Positions 6,875-14,423 of a DNA stretch of 20,257 nt are shown here, piece after piece. Source of the stretch: a bacterium (GTDB taxonomy: Bacteria > JAJRZV01); the NCBI GenBank assembly GCA_024275095.1, contig JAJRZV010000019.1:1-20257 (forward strand). Direction: 5' to 3'. The stretch's first letter is position 1; every line of letters begins with the position of its first letter. Both the position numbers and the translations under genes were made by a program. The notes under the pieces were generated by a model. That model made no database searches and was not told where the DNA came from. It worked only from the letters and a program-made list of their open reading frames with translations.

Positions 6875-8017
6875 TTGGTTTTTCCGGTATCCATATCAGA
6901 GAAGGCTCAAAAAGTGCTTGCTGAAGATGGATTGCAGCCTGAATGCATAGCTCTTGCAGGTGATGTAAGTAAAGTGGGCATTGCAGATGCGTTCGAATTC
7001 ATCAATGCGCTTCGAAAAACAGGAGTGCTTTATTTTTTCAATGATAGAGAAGCTCTCAGGCGCTTCTATTTCGAGAACGGGGAACTGATATTTACCACTT
7101 CAGAGAACAAGGCGGAACGTCTGGGAGAGGTGATGGTGAGCAAGGGAATAATAGATGAGGCCCAGCTTCGCGATGCAGAACAGCACCTTCGACCGGGTGC
7201 AAAAATTGGTGCTGTGCTTGTGGCGCGTAAACACATTACGCCAAAAGAATTATTCGAAGGTGTCAAGGAACAAATACGCGCTATTGTTTCAGGTGCCCTC
7301 ACCGAAGAAAAAGGGTATTTTTTCTTTGCGGCAGGTCCGGTTAAACACGAGAATATTGTGCATTTCAATATCAATACCCGGAATTTGCTCCTCGAGTGTA
7401 TAAAAACTCTTGATGAACGCAATTACATAAAGCGTCTTTTGCAGGCGGCACAGGTGAAAGTTACACGAACACCTGGTAAAGATATCACCCCTCTTTATTT
7501 GCGCGTGGCCCGCCTTCTCGAGGACGGGCTTGGTATCGAAAAAGTAAGTGAGATTACAGGGCTGTCCGGTGAAGAGATCCTTGATGTTATACTGGAACTT
7601 CGCCGGCAGGGAGTTGTAAGTATCCGCCCGGTTTCGAAGGGCAGCCGGGAAGGAAGGGATTTTAAAAGATTTATCAATGATGCAAATTCATGGCTCATGG
7701 ACGCTTTCTCAGTAGTGGCAAGCCGTACTGGCGAGGAGAAGGCCCTGGAGCGCCTCAATTCCTTTTTTGAGGATATTCCTGATGAAATGGACAGGCTTTT
7801 TCGTAATGTGCGCCTGGATGCCATGGGTAAACTTGACGGAGACAGACTGGAAAAGAACCTCCAGGCGTTTCCCCTCTCTCGTCGCTGGGAGGTGCTTCTT
7901 ACAGGAATGAGGGAATTGTTTAATTTTGTTTTATTTGAGATACTCAATACTGCGGGAAGAGAAGCAGCTCGCCCCTTTGAAAATATTATTAAATTACTGG
8001 AGAGCAGTCATGGCTGA
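6875..8017 (+). CDS. DUF4388 (PATAN) domain protein with MshEN-like repeats and winged helix, copy 1
   Basis: The protein (up to 380 residues) has a DUF4388/PATAN-like N-terminal domain (about 24-80: LAGDVSKVGIADAFEFINAL, then RFYFENGELIF). Next come two repeats of the type found in type II secretion ATPase N-termini (RLGEVMVSKG from 82, KIGAVLVARK from 110, ending at Q133), a winged-helix-like segment (about 208-250) and a helical C-terminus. Such proteins belong to bacterial signalling systems, but no effector domain is recognisable. A paralogue with the same order follows directly. The start is uncertain: TTG at 6875 has AGGGG only two bases upstream; GTG at 6914 has GAGAAGG at a better distance and would shorten the protein by 13 residues. 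The stop overlaps the next gene's start by 8 bases. Confidence 0.82.
   Translation: MVFPVSISEKAQKVLAEDGLQPECIALAGDVSKVGIADAFEFINALRKTGVLYFFNDREALRRFYFENGELIFTTSENKAERLGEVMVSKGIIDEAQLRDAEQHLRPGAKIGAVLVARKHITPKELFEGVKEQIRAIVSGALTEEKGYFFFAAGPVKHENIVHFNINTRNLLLECIKTLDERNYIKRLLQAAQVKVTRTPGKDITPLYLRVARLLEDGLGIEKVSEITGLSGEEILDVILELRRQGVVSIRPVSKGSREGRDFKRFINDANSWLMDAFSVVASRTGEEKALERLNSFFEDIPDEMDRLFRNVRLDAMGKLDGDRLEKNLQAFPLSRRWEVLLTGMRELFNFVLFEILNTAGREAARPFENIIKLLESSHG
7999..8004 (+). promoter_or_regulatory. Ribosome binding site fixing the start of DUF4388 copy 2
   Basis: GGAGAG at 7999-8004 lies 5 bases before ATG at 8010. This decides for that ATG over an in-frame TTG at 7926, which would add 28 residues with no counterpart in the paralogue and overlap copy 1 deeply. 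Confidence 0.75.
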
Positions 8018-9305
8018 ACGTGTCCAGCTCATGATCAAGAAGGGCGGTGTAATTCCCCTTACCCGGAAACTTTTGAAAATTCTGGGTGCAGGAGATGGTG
8101 ACCGTTTTGACGTGATTTTCGTGGATGATGGATATTTGTTTCTCGCTCGTGCGGGTGAAAGAGGTATTAATGTGTCACTTTCAGGAGACCTTCAATACAC
8201 AAACATCGCGGATGTGTTTTCCATGCTGAGCATGTCCCAGCGTACAGGAGTCCTTATACTTCTTACTGACGGTAAAAAGAAAAATATTTATTTCAAAAAC
8301 GGCGAAATTATATACGCATCCAGTAATGAAAAAGAGTTTTTGTTAGGACAGATTCTTTACAAAATAGGTTTTCTTTCTGATGAACAGCTTGAGGAGGCAG
8401 AGAAGTCTATTGAAACATCCGGCGAACGTTTCGGAGCCATACTCATCAAAAAAGGGTTTCTCACCCCCAAGCAGTTGTGGGCAGGTGTGAAATACCAGCT
8501 TGAGGAAATCGTGTATTCTGCTTTTGAGCTTACACACGGGCATTTTGTATTTATCGAAGGTGCTGAGCCCCCACAGGATGTGGTGAAGTTTTCACTCAAT
8601 ACCCAGAGTCTTCTTATGGAAGGATTCAGACGTCTGGACGAGGGCAATGTTATCAAACAGGCGATCCCCTCTCTCAAGGCACGCCTGCGCATTAATCCGG
8701 ATAAAACCCCTTCTGGTTTAAGCGAAAGTTTGCTGAAGGTGTATCAGGTTATTGAAGACGGGCTTTTAGTTGAGGATGTCATACGGCGAACCCGGATGGG
8801 AGAATTCAATACTTTGAAGCTCCTGCACCATCTGGTCAATCTCGGATTTGTGTTCGTTGAGGGAGCAGTTCCTCCGGAGAAGAGGCCGGAAGCAGCTGAC
8901 CTTCGCATGATGGTGCTCAGGTACAATACGCTTTTTACCAAGATTATCACGTGCCTGCGCGAGCACAACGTGAATATTCGCTTTAAAGAGCAAATTGCTG
9001 ATTTTCTCGAAGGTGTAACAGAAAGGGTCAGAGAACTTTTCAGAGATGTCGAATGTGATGATACAGGCTTCTTTGACCCTGACGCGCTTCTTGAAAATGC
9101 TCAGCGGCTTTACATTACAGATAATGTCAGGTTTCTTGATATGCCCGAGTTTAACATGCTGCTTCTCAAGCAACACCTTCAGGAAGGGCTTAATGAAATA
9201 TTGTCCTTTCTGCTTGTGGCTGCACGCAGTTACCTTACCGAGGAAGATTACGAAAACCTGCTGAAGGAGACCGATGAAATTAGAAGCGAACTGGAAAGGA
9301 CCTGA
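8010..9305 (+). CDS. DUF4388 (PATAN) domain protein with AbrB-like N-terminus and MshEN-like repeats, copy 2
   Basis: This 431-residue paralogue of the preceding gene has an extra N-terminal segment (1-50; KKGGVIPLTRKLLKILGAGDGDRF... pattern) that resembles a SpoVT/AbrB swapped-hairpin, a fold often used for DNA binding. Residues 55-110 are DUF4388-like (LSGDLQYTNIADVFSMLS, then IYFKNGEIIYA). Two MshEN-like repeats follow (LLGQILYKIG from 111; RFGAILIKKGFLTPKQL from 140, ending at Q163), then a winged-helix-like part (about 243-283) and a helical C-terminus ending in a charged helix. Its ATG sits inside the end of copy 1 (8-base overlap), and its own 3' end overlaps pyrF by 32 bases. It probably acts with copy 1; whether it controls the flanking nucleotide genes is not known. 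Confidence 0.82.
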   Translation: MAERVQLMIKKGGVIPLTRKLLKILGAGDGDRFDVIFVDDGYLFLARAGERGINVSLSGDLQYTNIADVFSMLSMSQRTGVLILLTDGKKKNIYFKNGEIIYASSNEKEFLLGQILYKIGFLSDEQLEEAEKSIETSGERFGAILIKKGFLTPKQLWAGVKYQLEEIVYSAFELTHGHFVFIEGAEPPQDVVKFSLNTQSLLMEGFRRLDEGNVIKQAIPSLKARLRINPDKTPSGLSESLLKVYQVIEDGLLVEDVIRRTRMGEFNTLKLLHHLVNLGFVFVEGAVPPEKRPEAADLRMMVLRYNTLFTKIITCLREHNVNIRFKEQIADFLEGVTERVRELFRDVECDDTGFFDPDALLENAQRLYITDNVRFLDMPEFNMLLLKQHLQEGLNEILSFLLVAARSYLTEEDYENLLKETDEIRSELERT

Positions 9306-9993
9306 TAAGGGTCTCATCGTATCCCTGGATGTAGAGAGCATCTCCACCTGTCTTGAACTCGCTGGAGCACTTGCCGAGGTGGCTGATGTGTTCAAAATCC
9401 CTTCTGCAACGGCTATAAAAGGTGGCGCAGATTTTTTGAAAGAGATTTCACGCTGTGCCCCTGTCTTTCTCGACCTCAAAATATTTGATATCCCAAACAC
9501 CATGGACCTTGTGCTCAAATCGGCCTCCCAGCTGGGGGTACGGTATGTAACCGCTCATACCTTCATGGGTTTTGACCATCTGAAAGCTGCTGTTTCTTCC
9601 GCTCGGAAATACGGAATTAATCTCATTGCTGTGACAATTCTCACCAGTGTTTCGCAGAATTCGTTGCCTTATGGATTGAAAGGAACCGTTGAGGCCCACG
9701 TAAAGTCTATGGTTACTCTGGCGCGCGAGGCAGGGGCATGGGGTGTTGTGTGTTCTGTCAAAGAGCTTCCCTTTTTGCAGGATGTGCTGGGGCATCTCAA
9801 AACGGTGTGCCCTGGTATTCGTATTTCTTCAGCCTCATCTGATGATCAGGTGCGCACGGCTACCCCCTCCCAGGCTCGAGAAGGGGGCGCTCATTTCATC
9901 GTGGTTGGACGGCCCATTATTCGTGCTCCTGATCCTGTAGAGGCGGCACGACACATTCGTGACGAATTCATGGGAGACTCCACCGCCCGGTGA
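9274..9993 (+). CDS. pyrF: Orotidine 5'-phosphate decarboxylase
   Basis: PyrF converts orotidine monophosphate to UMP, the last step of de novo pyrimidine synthesis. The 239-residue protein has the catalytic array D67-x-K69-x-x-D72 in FLDLKIFDIPNT, the upstream substrate lysine K41 and aspartate D19, and the phosphate-binding C-terminal blocks (SSDDQVRTATPSQA and VVGRPIIRAPDP). The length fits the bacterial short form. The ATG at 9274 lies inside the upstream gene (32-base overlap) but has a strong AAGGAGA at 9264-9270. The stop overlaps the GTG start of the next gene (GTGA). Having pyrF and purA in one operon with two signalling-type proteins between is unusual. Confidence 0.95.
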   Translation: MKLEANWKGPDKGLIVSLDVESISTCLELAGALAEVADVFKIPSATAIKGGADFLKEISRCAPVFLDLKIFDIPNTMDLVLKSASQLGVRYVTAHTFMGFDHLKAAVSSARKYGINLIAVTILTSVSQNSLPYGLKGTVEAHVKSMVTLAREAGAWGVVCSVKELPFLQDVLGHLKTVCPGIRISSASSDDQVRTATPSQAREGGAHFIVVGRPIIRAPDPVEAARHIRDEFMGDSTAR

Positions 9994-10724
9994 AAGAGGC
10001 GATTTACGGTCTTAAGCCCGTTCTGGAAGCACTGAAGGCTCGAAGGCGCAAATTTTACAGGATTTACTTTTCTCGGGTTACAAAAGGCTTTCTGGAAAAT
10101 GAACTATTAAAAGAGGCGCAAAAGCAAAATATTCCGGTGCTTGATGCAGAGCGTAAAACACTTTCTCGCATTGCCGGTACATCCGAACATCAGGGAGTCG
10201 TTGCTGTTACATCTTCATATCCTGTTCTTTCGCGTAAAGACATACAGAAAGACCTTCCGTTTTTGAAAACACTGGTGTTGCTTGATGGAATCCAGGATCC
10301 GAGGAATCTGGGCGCTGTTGCCCGCAGCGCCGTCGCGTTTAATGTGAGCGCACTTGTTATTCCTTCGAAGAATTCCGCATCTCCGACTCCCGCTGCTGTG
10401 AAGACCTCCGCGGGCCTTCTGGAGAGGCTGCGTGTTTATCGGGTAACATCTTTGAACCATACGGTTAAATTACTTGTGAATGCCCGTTTTACCATCTGTG
10501 CAGCATCAGCGGAAAAAGGGGAAGATCCCGGCGATCTTTGCATTTCACCCCCCTGGGCGCTGGTGGTGGGAAGTGAGGCGAGAGGAATTTCATCATCTCT
10601 CCTCAAGAGAGCCACTGTGCTTGTAAAAGTCCCCATTAGTGAGGAAGTGGATTCCCTCAATGTCGCTGTGGCCTGTGGTATAATTCTTTATGCCATGAAG
10701 CGTAATGAACGTGTGAAAGGATAA
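9990..10724 (+). CDS. rlmB: TrmH/SpoU-family RNA 2'-O-ribose methyltransferase (RlmB type)
   Basis: The 244-residue protein has an N-terminal RNA-binding domain (about 3-77) and the knotted SPOUT methyltransferase domain with all three SpoU motifs: motif 1 DPRNLGAVARSA (N106, R112), motif 2 VVGSEARGI (E196), and motif 3 VPISEEVDSLNVAVA (S222, N224). The two-domain form matches RlmB, which methylates the ribose of a guanosine in 23S rRNA, although related TrmH-group enzymes can act on tRNA, so substrate is an inference. It starts with GTG overlapping the pyrF stop (GTGA), making translation coupled. No residues expected for the cofactor knot appear missing. Confidence 0.88.
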   Translation: MKEAIYGLKPVLEALKARRRKFYRIYFSRVTKGFLENELLKEAQKQNIPVLDAERKTLSRIAGTSEHQGVVAVTSSYPVLSRKDIQKDLPFLKTLVLLDGIQDPRNLGAVARSAVAFNVSALVIPSKNSASPTPAAVKTSAGLLERLRVYRVTSLNHTVKLLVNARFTICAASAEKGEDPGDLCISPPWALVVGSEARGISSSLLKRATVLVKVPISEEVDSLNVAVACGIILYAMKRNERVKG

Positions 10725-10728
10725 GGGG
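10723..10728 (+). promoter_or_regulatory. Ribosome binding site of the coiled-coil protein gene
   Basis: AAGGGG at 10723-10728 overlaps the rlmB stop codon and lies 6 bases before GTG at 10735. The in-frame TTG at 10729 touches this site directly and is too close to be used, so GTG 10735 is preferred. Confidence 0.65.
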
Positions 10729-10734
10729 TTGGAA

Positions 10735-11400
10735 GTGAGAGAATACGATATTGAGGTTTTCGGGCGTCGGGTTCTCAGAGCAGCAGTACCAGATGAGGTT
10801 GTCAGCGAAGTGCTGGCACTGGACTGGACGATTTACCGCGATGCAGAGCGGGATGTGCTGTGCGCTCCTGAAGATGTGCACAATTGGGTAAAAGGTGAAG
10901 TGATTATTCGTGAGCGCTCAAAACTGCTTTTGCCCGACTTGGAAATCCGCACCAGTGAAGGCGTGATTGAACTCTACCTGGATGAACTTCAGCACGAAAG
11001 GAGCAAGATCGTGGATTTCCAAAAATACCGTCTTCAGAAAAACGCTATGGCCATCCTGGAGGCACTGGAGCATCTTGAAGACTTACTTCATCAAAAAGCC
11101 CAGCTTGTCAAACAGGAAGAGGAACTGCTCAAAGCCATGAAGATAAAGGGTTACGATCCCGAAGAAATTGCCCAGTATGAGGAGAAAGTAAATAAACACC
11201 GTGAGGCTCTTGCACGTGATTTTGAAAAACTGGCGGATAGTTATCCACGCATACGGGAAAGTGCCAACCTTTTGACACTGAAGAACCTTCTGGCGTTGCT
11301 GGATGACCTCCAGGAAAACGATCCCGCTGAATATCTAGAAGTAAAGGAAGTTCTCAAAGAAGCGGTTGTTGACTATTTTGCGAATTGCGAATCAGCCTGA
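10735..11400 (+). CDS. Unrecognised helical, coiled-coil protein
   Basis: I do not recognise this 221-residue protein. With the GTG start it begins MREYDIEVFGRR. The first 75 or so residues are mixed strands and loops (with a VHNWVKGEVII segment), and from about residue 85 to the end it is almost wholly helical, with charged heptad-like stretches (HERSKIVDFQKYRLQKN, LLHQKAQLVKQEEELLKAMK, YEEKVNKHREALARDFEKL) suggestive of a coiled coil. There is no signal peptide or membrane segment, so it is cytoplasmic. It sits 10 bases after rlmB and overlaps the proposed start of anmK by up to 35 bases, which ties it to the operon. Its strongly acidic/basic helices could mediate protein-protein contact; a function cannot be given. 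Confidence 0.72.
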   Translation: MREYDIEVFGRRVLRAAVPDEVVSEVLALDWTIYRDAERDVLCAPEDVHNWVKGEVIIRERSKLLLPDLEIRTSEGVIELYLDELQHERSKIVDFQKYRLQKNAMAILEALEHLEDLLHQKAQLVKQEEELLKAMKIKGYDPEEIAQYEEKVNKHREALARDFEKLADSYPRIRESANLLTLKNLLALLDDLQENDPAEYLEVKEVLKEAVVDYFANCESA

Positions 11401-12508
11401 GAATCCCCTTGTGTTTGTTGGTCTCATTTCGGGTACCTCAATGGACGGTGTGGATGCCGTAGTAGCAGATTTTGCGGGCTCCAGACCGATGGTACTGAGG
11501 AGCTTTACACTTCCTTATCCCTCCAGACTGAGAAAAGCTCTTGAACATATAGTCGCCACAGGTGGAAACACAGAACTTATTTCTCGTCTGGATTTCGCCC
11601 TTGGCCAATTTCTTGCGCACGTGGCGCTTGAAGCTGTAAGGGGTGTGCCGGACGTTATTGCAATAGGTTCACATGGCCAAACTGTTTTTCACAACCCTGA
11701 ACCTGAAGGACGTCTCCCGGGTTGTACACTTCAAATTGGAGAACCATGGCATATTGCTCTGGCGACGGGTCTCCCTGTGTATTTTGATTTCCGCCGCTTT
11801 TACGTGGCAAAGGGAGAAGAAGGCGCTCCTCTGGCTCACATTTTGCACCAGCGGATATTTTCTTCAAAGGGTGTTACGTTGTGTGTTCTCAATATTGGCG
11901 GCATATGCAATGTATCGGTTCTTCGCAATGGCAGGGCTGTTCTCTCCTTTGATACCGGGCCGGGCATGGGACTTGTGGACGAGGCTGTAAAGGTAATAAC
12001 AAATGGACGTTACAAAATGGACAAGAACGCACGTTTCAGTAAAAAGGGTAACGTACACGAAAAGGCTTTGGCGTATTTACTCGATCATCCTTTTTTCTGC
12101 AAGAGCCCCCCACGTTCTACGGGAAAAGAGACCTTCGGCCGCAATCTTGTTCTGTCCACGTTAAAACGCTACCCATCACTAAAACAGCGACCAGCCGACC
12201 TCGTTCGCACAACAGTGGAAGCAGGCGCTGTGGCTGCTGCACGTGCTATAAAAGAATATTCCGGGCGCAATATCAACGAGGTGATACTCTGTGGCGGTGG
12301 GAGACTTCACCCTGTTTTCGTACAGCGTTTTTCCACGCTCATGAGTCCTGTGCATGTAAGCTTATGCGATGAGAAAGGTGTCGACGGTGATAGCGTCGAG
12401 GGGCTTCTCATTGCGTACCTGACGTTTCTCGCGTGGAAGGGGGAGTACCCTGCAAAGTCTGTGTTCGTGCCTGTAGACTTACCGGATTATGTACTTCAGA
12501 GAAAGTAA
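11366..12508 (+). CDS. anmK: Anhydro-N-acetylmuramic acid kinase (divergent)
   Basis: AnmK cleaves and phosphorylates 1,6-anhydro-MurNAc to MurNAc-6-phosphate in peptidoglycan recycling. The protein (up to 380 residues) has the family blocks GLISGTSMDGVD (19-30), GSHGQTVFHNP (101-111), NIGGICNVS (176-184), the catalytic-base motif FDTGPG with D196, and a C-terminal CGGGRLHP (309-316). A block usually reading DFRxxDxAxGGQGAPL is here DFRRFYVAKGEEGAPL (141-156), and the residue after DTGPG is M rather than the usual N, so it is divergent. The start is unsettled: TTG codons at 11366, 11369 and 11378 and GTG at 11411 are all in frame without a convincing ribosome site; family alignment needs only a few residues before GLISGTS. 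Last gene of the purA operon, its 3' end overlaps the convergent dehydrogenase gene by 13 bases. Confidence 0.87.
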   Translation: MLTILRIANQPENPLVFVGLISGTSMDGVDAVVADFAGSRPMVLRSFTLPYPSRLRKALEHIVATGGNTELISRLDFALGQFLAHVALEAVRGVPDVIAIGSHGQTVFHNPEPEGRLPGCTLQIGEPWHIALATGLPVYFDFRRFYVAKGEEGAPLAHILHQRIFSSKGVTLCVLNIGGICNVSVLRNGRAVLSFDTGPGMGLVDEAVKVITNGRYKMDKNARFSKKGNVHEKALAYLLDHPFFCKSPPRSTGKETFGRNLVLSTLKRYPSLKQRPADLVRTTVEAGAVAAARAIKEYSGRNINEVILCGGGRLHPVFVQRFSTLMSPVHVSLCDEKGVDGDSVEGLLIAYLTFLAWKGEYPAKSVFVPVDLPDYVLQRK

Positions 12509-13779
12509 ACGTTTGAAAATTTTTGTTTCCGCAAACAGCCGCGTGTGTCAAGCACAGTGGTGGCGACCTCCGCGATCCTTTTTAAATCGATACTGGTATG
12601 CGGGGTGACGATTACCGCAAGGTCAAAATACTTTGTTTTCAGCTGAGAATTTTTAATTGAGCGCATCTTTTTCTGTAATACAGACACTTCCGGCACAAAA
12701 GGGTCCAGATAATAGACCCGAGTTCCATGGTTCAAAAGCTGTTTCATAATTTCTAATGAAGGAGAGTGCCGGATGTCCGCCACATCCGGCTTATAAGCAA
12801 CGCCTACCACGAGCACTTTCGAATTTTTCAGTGCTTTCCCTTTTAGGTTAAGTATTTGTGCGCATCTTTTCACCACGTGAGACGGCATGGCAGCGTTGAC
12901 TTCTCCTGCCAGTTGCACAAAGCGGGCTTCCACGCCAAAAGCGCGGGCACGGTATGCCAGGTAGAACGGGTCAACGGGGATGCAGTGACCTCCCACCCCG
13001 GGACCTGGATAAAACGGCATGAACCCGAAGGGTTTGGTGGCGGCGCCTTCGATGACTTCCCAGATGTCGATTCCCATTGTCTGACAGATGAGCGCCATTT
13101 CGTTGACAAGGGCGATGTTCACGTTGCGAAATATATTTTCAAATAATTTCGTCATTTCCGCCGCTTCGGGAGATGAGAGCACGTGAACATGTGATTTCAC
13201 AAATGTGGAATAAAACGCGCGGGCGAGCATGGCGCAACGACGTGTTATACCTCCGATTACACGGGTGGTGTTCTCAATGGTGTAACGGGTGTTGCCCGGG
13301 TCCATGCGCTCGGGGCAATAGGCAAGGAACACGTCTTTCCCTACATTCAGTCCTTTTTTCGTGATGGGGGTTGCAAGAAACTCCCTGGTTGTACCTGGAT
13401 AAGTGGTGCTCTCCAGGATCACGAGCGTTTCGGGGTGTAAATATTCAATAACACCTGCTGCAGCATCTTTTATGTAATTCATGTCAGGAACGCGGTGCGC
13501 GTCTACAGGAGTAGGCACACATACCACCACCACATCCGCATCTTTGACAGCACTGTAATCTGAATGCACGGGGAAGCTCACTTTCATTTCTTTAAGCTGT
13601 TTTTTTATCTCCCGATGGCGGATATCTACTCCACTGACGGGAAATCCTCTGCGTTGAAGAGCAACGGCCAACGGCAATCCTACATATCCCAATCCCACCA
13701 CTACAATATGGGCCTGGACGTTGATGATTTTTCGATTCAGGTTTTTAAAACGCTCGTTATGAGAACGTACGTGTTTCAT
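12496..13779 (-). CDS. UDP-N-acetylhexosamine 6-dehydrogenase (WbpA/WecC type)
   Basis: This enzyme oxidises C6 of a UDP-sugar to the uronic acid with two NAD+, supplying precursors for surface polysaccharide. Using ATG at 13779 it has 427 residues; an in-frame GTG at 13797 would add six. It has the N-terminal NAD fold (VVVGLGYVGLPLA), the YCPERMDPGN segment typical of the UDP-GlcNAc/UDP-ManNAc dehydrogenase subgroup rather than UDP-glucose dehydrogenase, the catalytic cysteine in GVGGHCIPVDPFYL (C266), and the C-terminal UDP-binding part with VLVVGVAYKPDVADIRHSPS. No other sugar or glycosyltransferase genes adjoin it, so the polysaccharide it serves is unknown. No ribosome site precedes ATG; a TATATT box ends 8 bases before it. 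Its 3' end overlaps convergent anmK. Confidence 0.9.
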   Translation of the reverse strand: MKHVRSHNERFKNLNRKIINVQAHIVVVGLGYVGLPLAVALQRRGFPVSGVDIRHREIKKQLKEMKVSFPVHSDYSAVKDADVVVVCVPTPVDAHRVPDMNYIKDAAAGVIEYLHPETLVILESTTYPGTTREFLATPITKKGLNVGKDVFLAYCPERMDPGNTRYTIENTTRVIGGITRRCAMLARAFYSTFVKSHVHVLSSPEAAEMTKLFENIFRNVNIALVNEMALICQTMGIDIWEVIEGAATKPFGFMPFYPGPGVGGHCIPVDPFYLAYRARAFGVEARFVQLAGEVNAAMPSHVVKRCAQILNLKGKALKNSKVLVVGVAYKPDVADIRHSPSLEIMKQLLNHGTRVYYLDPFVPEVSVLQKKMRSIKNSQLKTKYFDLAVIVTPHTSIDLKRIAEVATTVLDTRGCLRKQKFSNVYFL

Positions 13780-13954
13780 GGGATGGCAATATACCACAAA
13801 ACATTTGACCTTTACATGCTCCAGCTATGCTTTGGGCCTGAAGTTTTTTCAAAAAATAAAGTCGTCAGGGATGCAATGGGTCACAGATTTACAATTGTGC
13901 TTATCTGAGGTTTGAAGTTACGAAAGCGAAATGAGTAACAATTTCCCTGTTTGG
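13780..13954 (-). other. Intergenic leader of the nucleotide-sugar dehydrogenase gene
   Basis: These roughly 175 bases between the 153-residue protein and the dehydrogenase hold a possible -10 (TATATT, minus strand, 13787-13792) with no good -35. A weak stem GTTAC/GTAAC (within 13918-13940) lies just after the upstream gene but lacks a T tract, so I do not call a terminator. A plus-strand frame through here (13564-13908) is a shadow. Confidence 0.3.
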
Positions 13955-14416
13955 TTAACCTTCCTTTTCTATTTCATCTACATCAATTCCCTGCATAAAA
14001 GGTTTTATGGAGCGGTAGTTGAGAAGTACGAGGCCCTCCTTTCTCAGATCGCGACAGACATCCTTGAATTCTGCTGTGGAACCTTTGAAGAAACGAACAG
14101 CTTCGCTTGGAGTTGCTCCATCTTTTTTTCTGAGCGTATATCCTACAGCCGATAACAGGTGCTTGCTGAATATACCTTTTACGCGGGATTTCGTTGCCGG
14201 GTCCATATACATGAGGGCGCATACGATGTCGTCATCTGATGCGTTTTCTCTCACCGCATTTTTCCTGGTCTTGTTTTCGTATATTCGTACAATGCCAACA
14301 ACGACTCTCTCGCTGATGATACCGATAGCAAAGAATCGTTTAAAAGGGAGTTCAAGCCCTTCATTTAAAGCCAGGCACGAGTAAAAGGCGGGACCTTCTT
14401 CTTTTTCACTCTTCAT
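13955..14416 (-). CDS. Unrecognised 153-residue protein
   Basis: I do not recognise this protein. It has no signal peptide or membrane segment. The first half looks beta-rich (PFKRFFAIGIISERVVVGIVRIYE, then DDDIVCALMYMDP), the middle has ATKSRVKGIFSKHLLSA, and the end is helical and charged. A beta core followed by an 'xDPATKSRVKGIF' helix is vaguely like the end of a PilZ domain, but the N-terminal RxxxR signature is not clear, so this is not claimed. Codon use and base composition look like its neighbours. It lies between the small lipoprotein gene (71 bases upstream) and the dehydrogenase gene. No Shine-Dalgarno precedes the ATG; an extended -10 ends only 7 bases before it. Confidence 0.65.
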   Translation of the reverse strand: MKSEKEEGPAFYSCLALNEGLELPFKRFFAIGIISERVVVGIVRIYENKTRKNAVRENASDDDIVCALMYMDPATKSRVKGIFSKHLLSAVGYTLRKKDGATPSEAVRFFKGSTAEFKDVCRDLRKEGLVLLNYRSIKPFMQGIDVDEIEKEG

Positions 14417-14423
14417 AAAATAC

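Noticed and set aside
7926-8009. Longer N-terminus for DUF4388 copy 2 starting at TTG 7926
   Set aside because: No ribosome site, deep overlap with copy 1, and a better ATG at 8010 with GGAGAG upstream.
8766-9518. 250-codon minus-strand open frame
   Set aside because: It lies antisense to DUF4388 copy 2 and pyrF, both strongly supported; its translation shows no family motif.
10559-10566. GCTGGTGG, identical to the E. coli Chi site
   Set aside because: Within rlmB coding sequence; a single 8-mer in a bacterium of unknown kind is not evidence of function.
13564-13908. 114-codon plus-strand open frame running into the intergenic region
   Set aside because: Mostly antisense to the dehydrogenase gene, with no ribosome site or recognisable domain.
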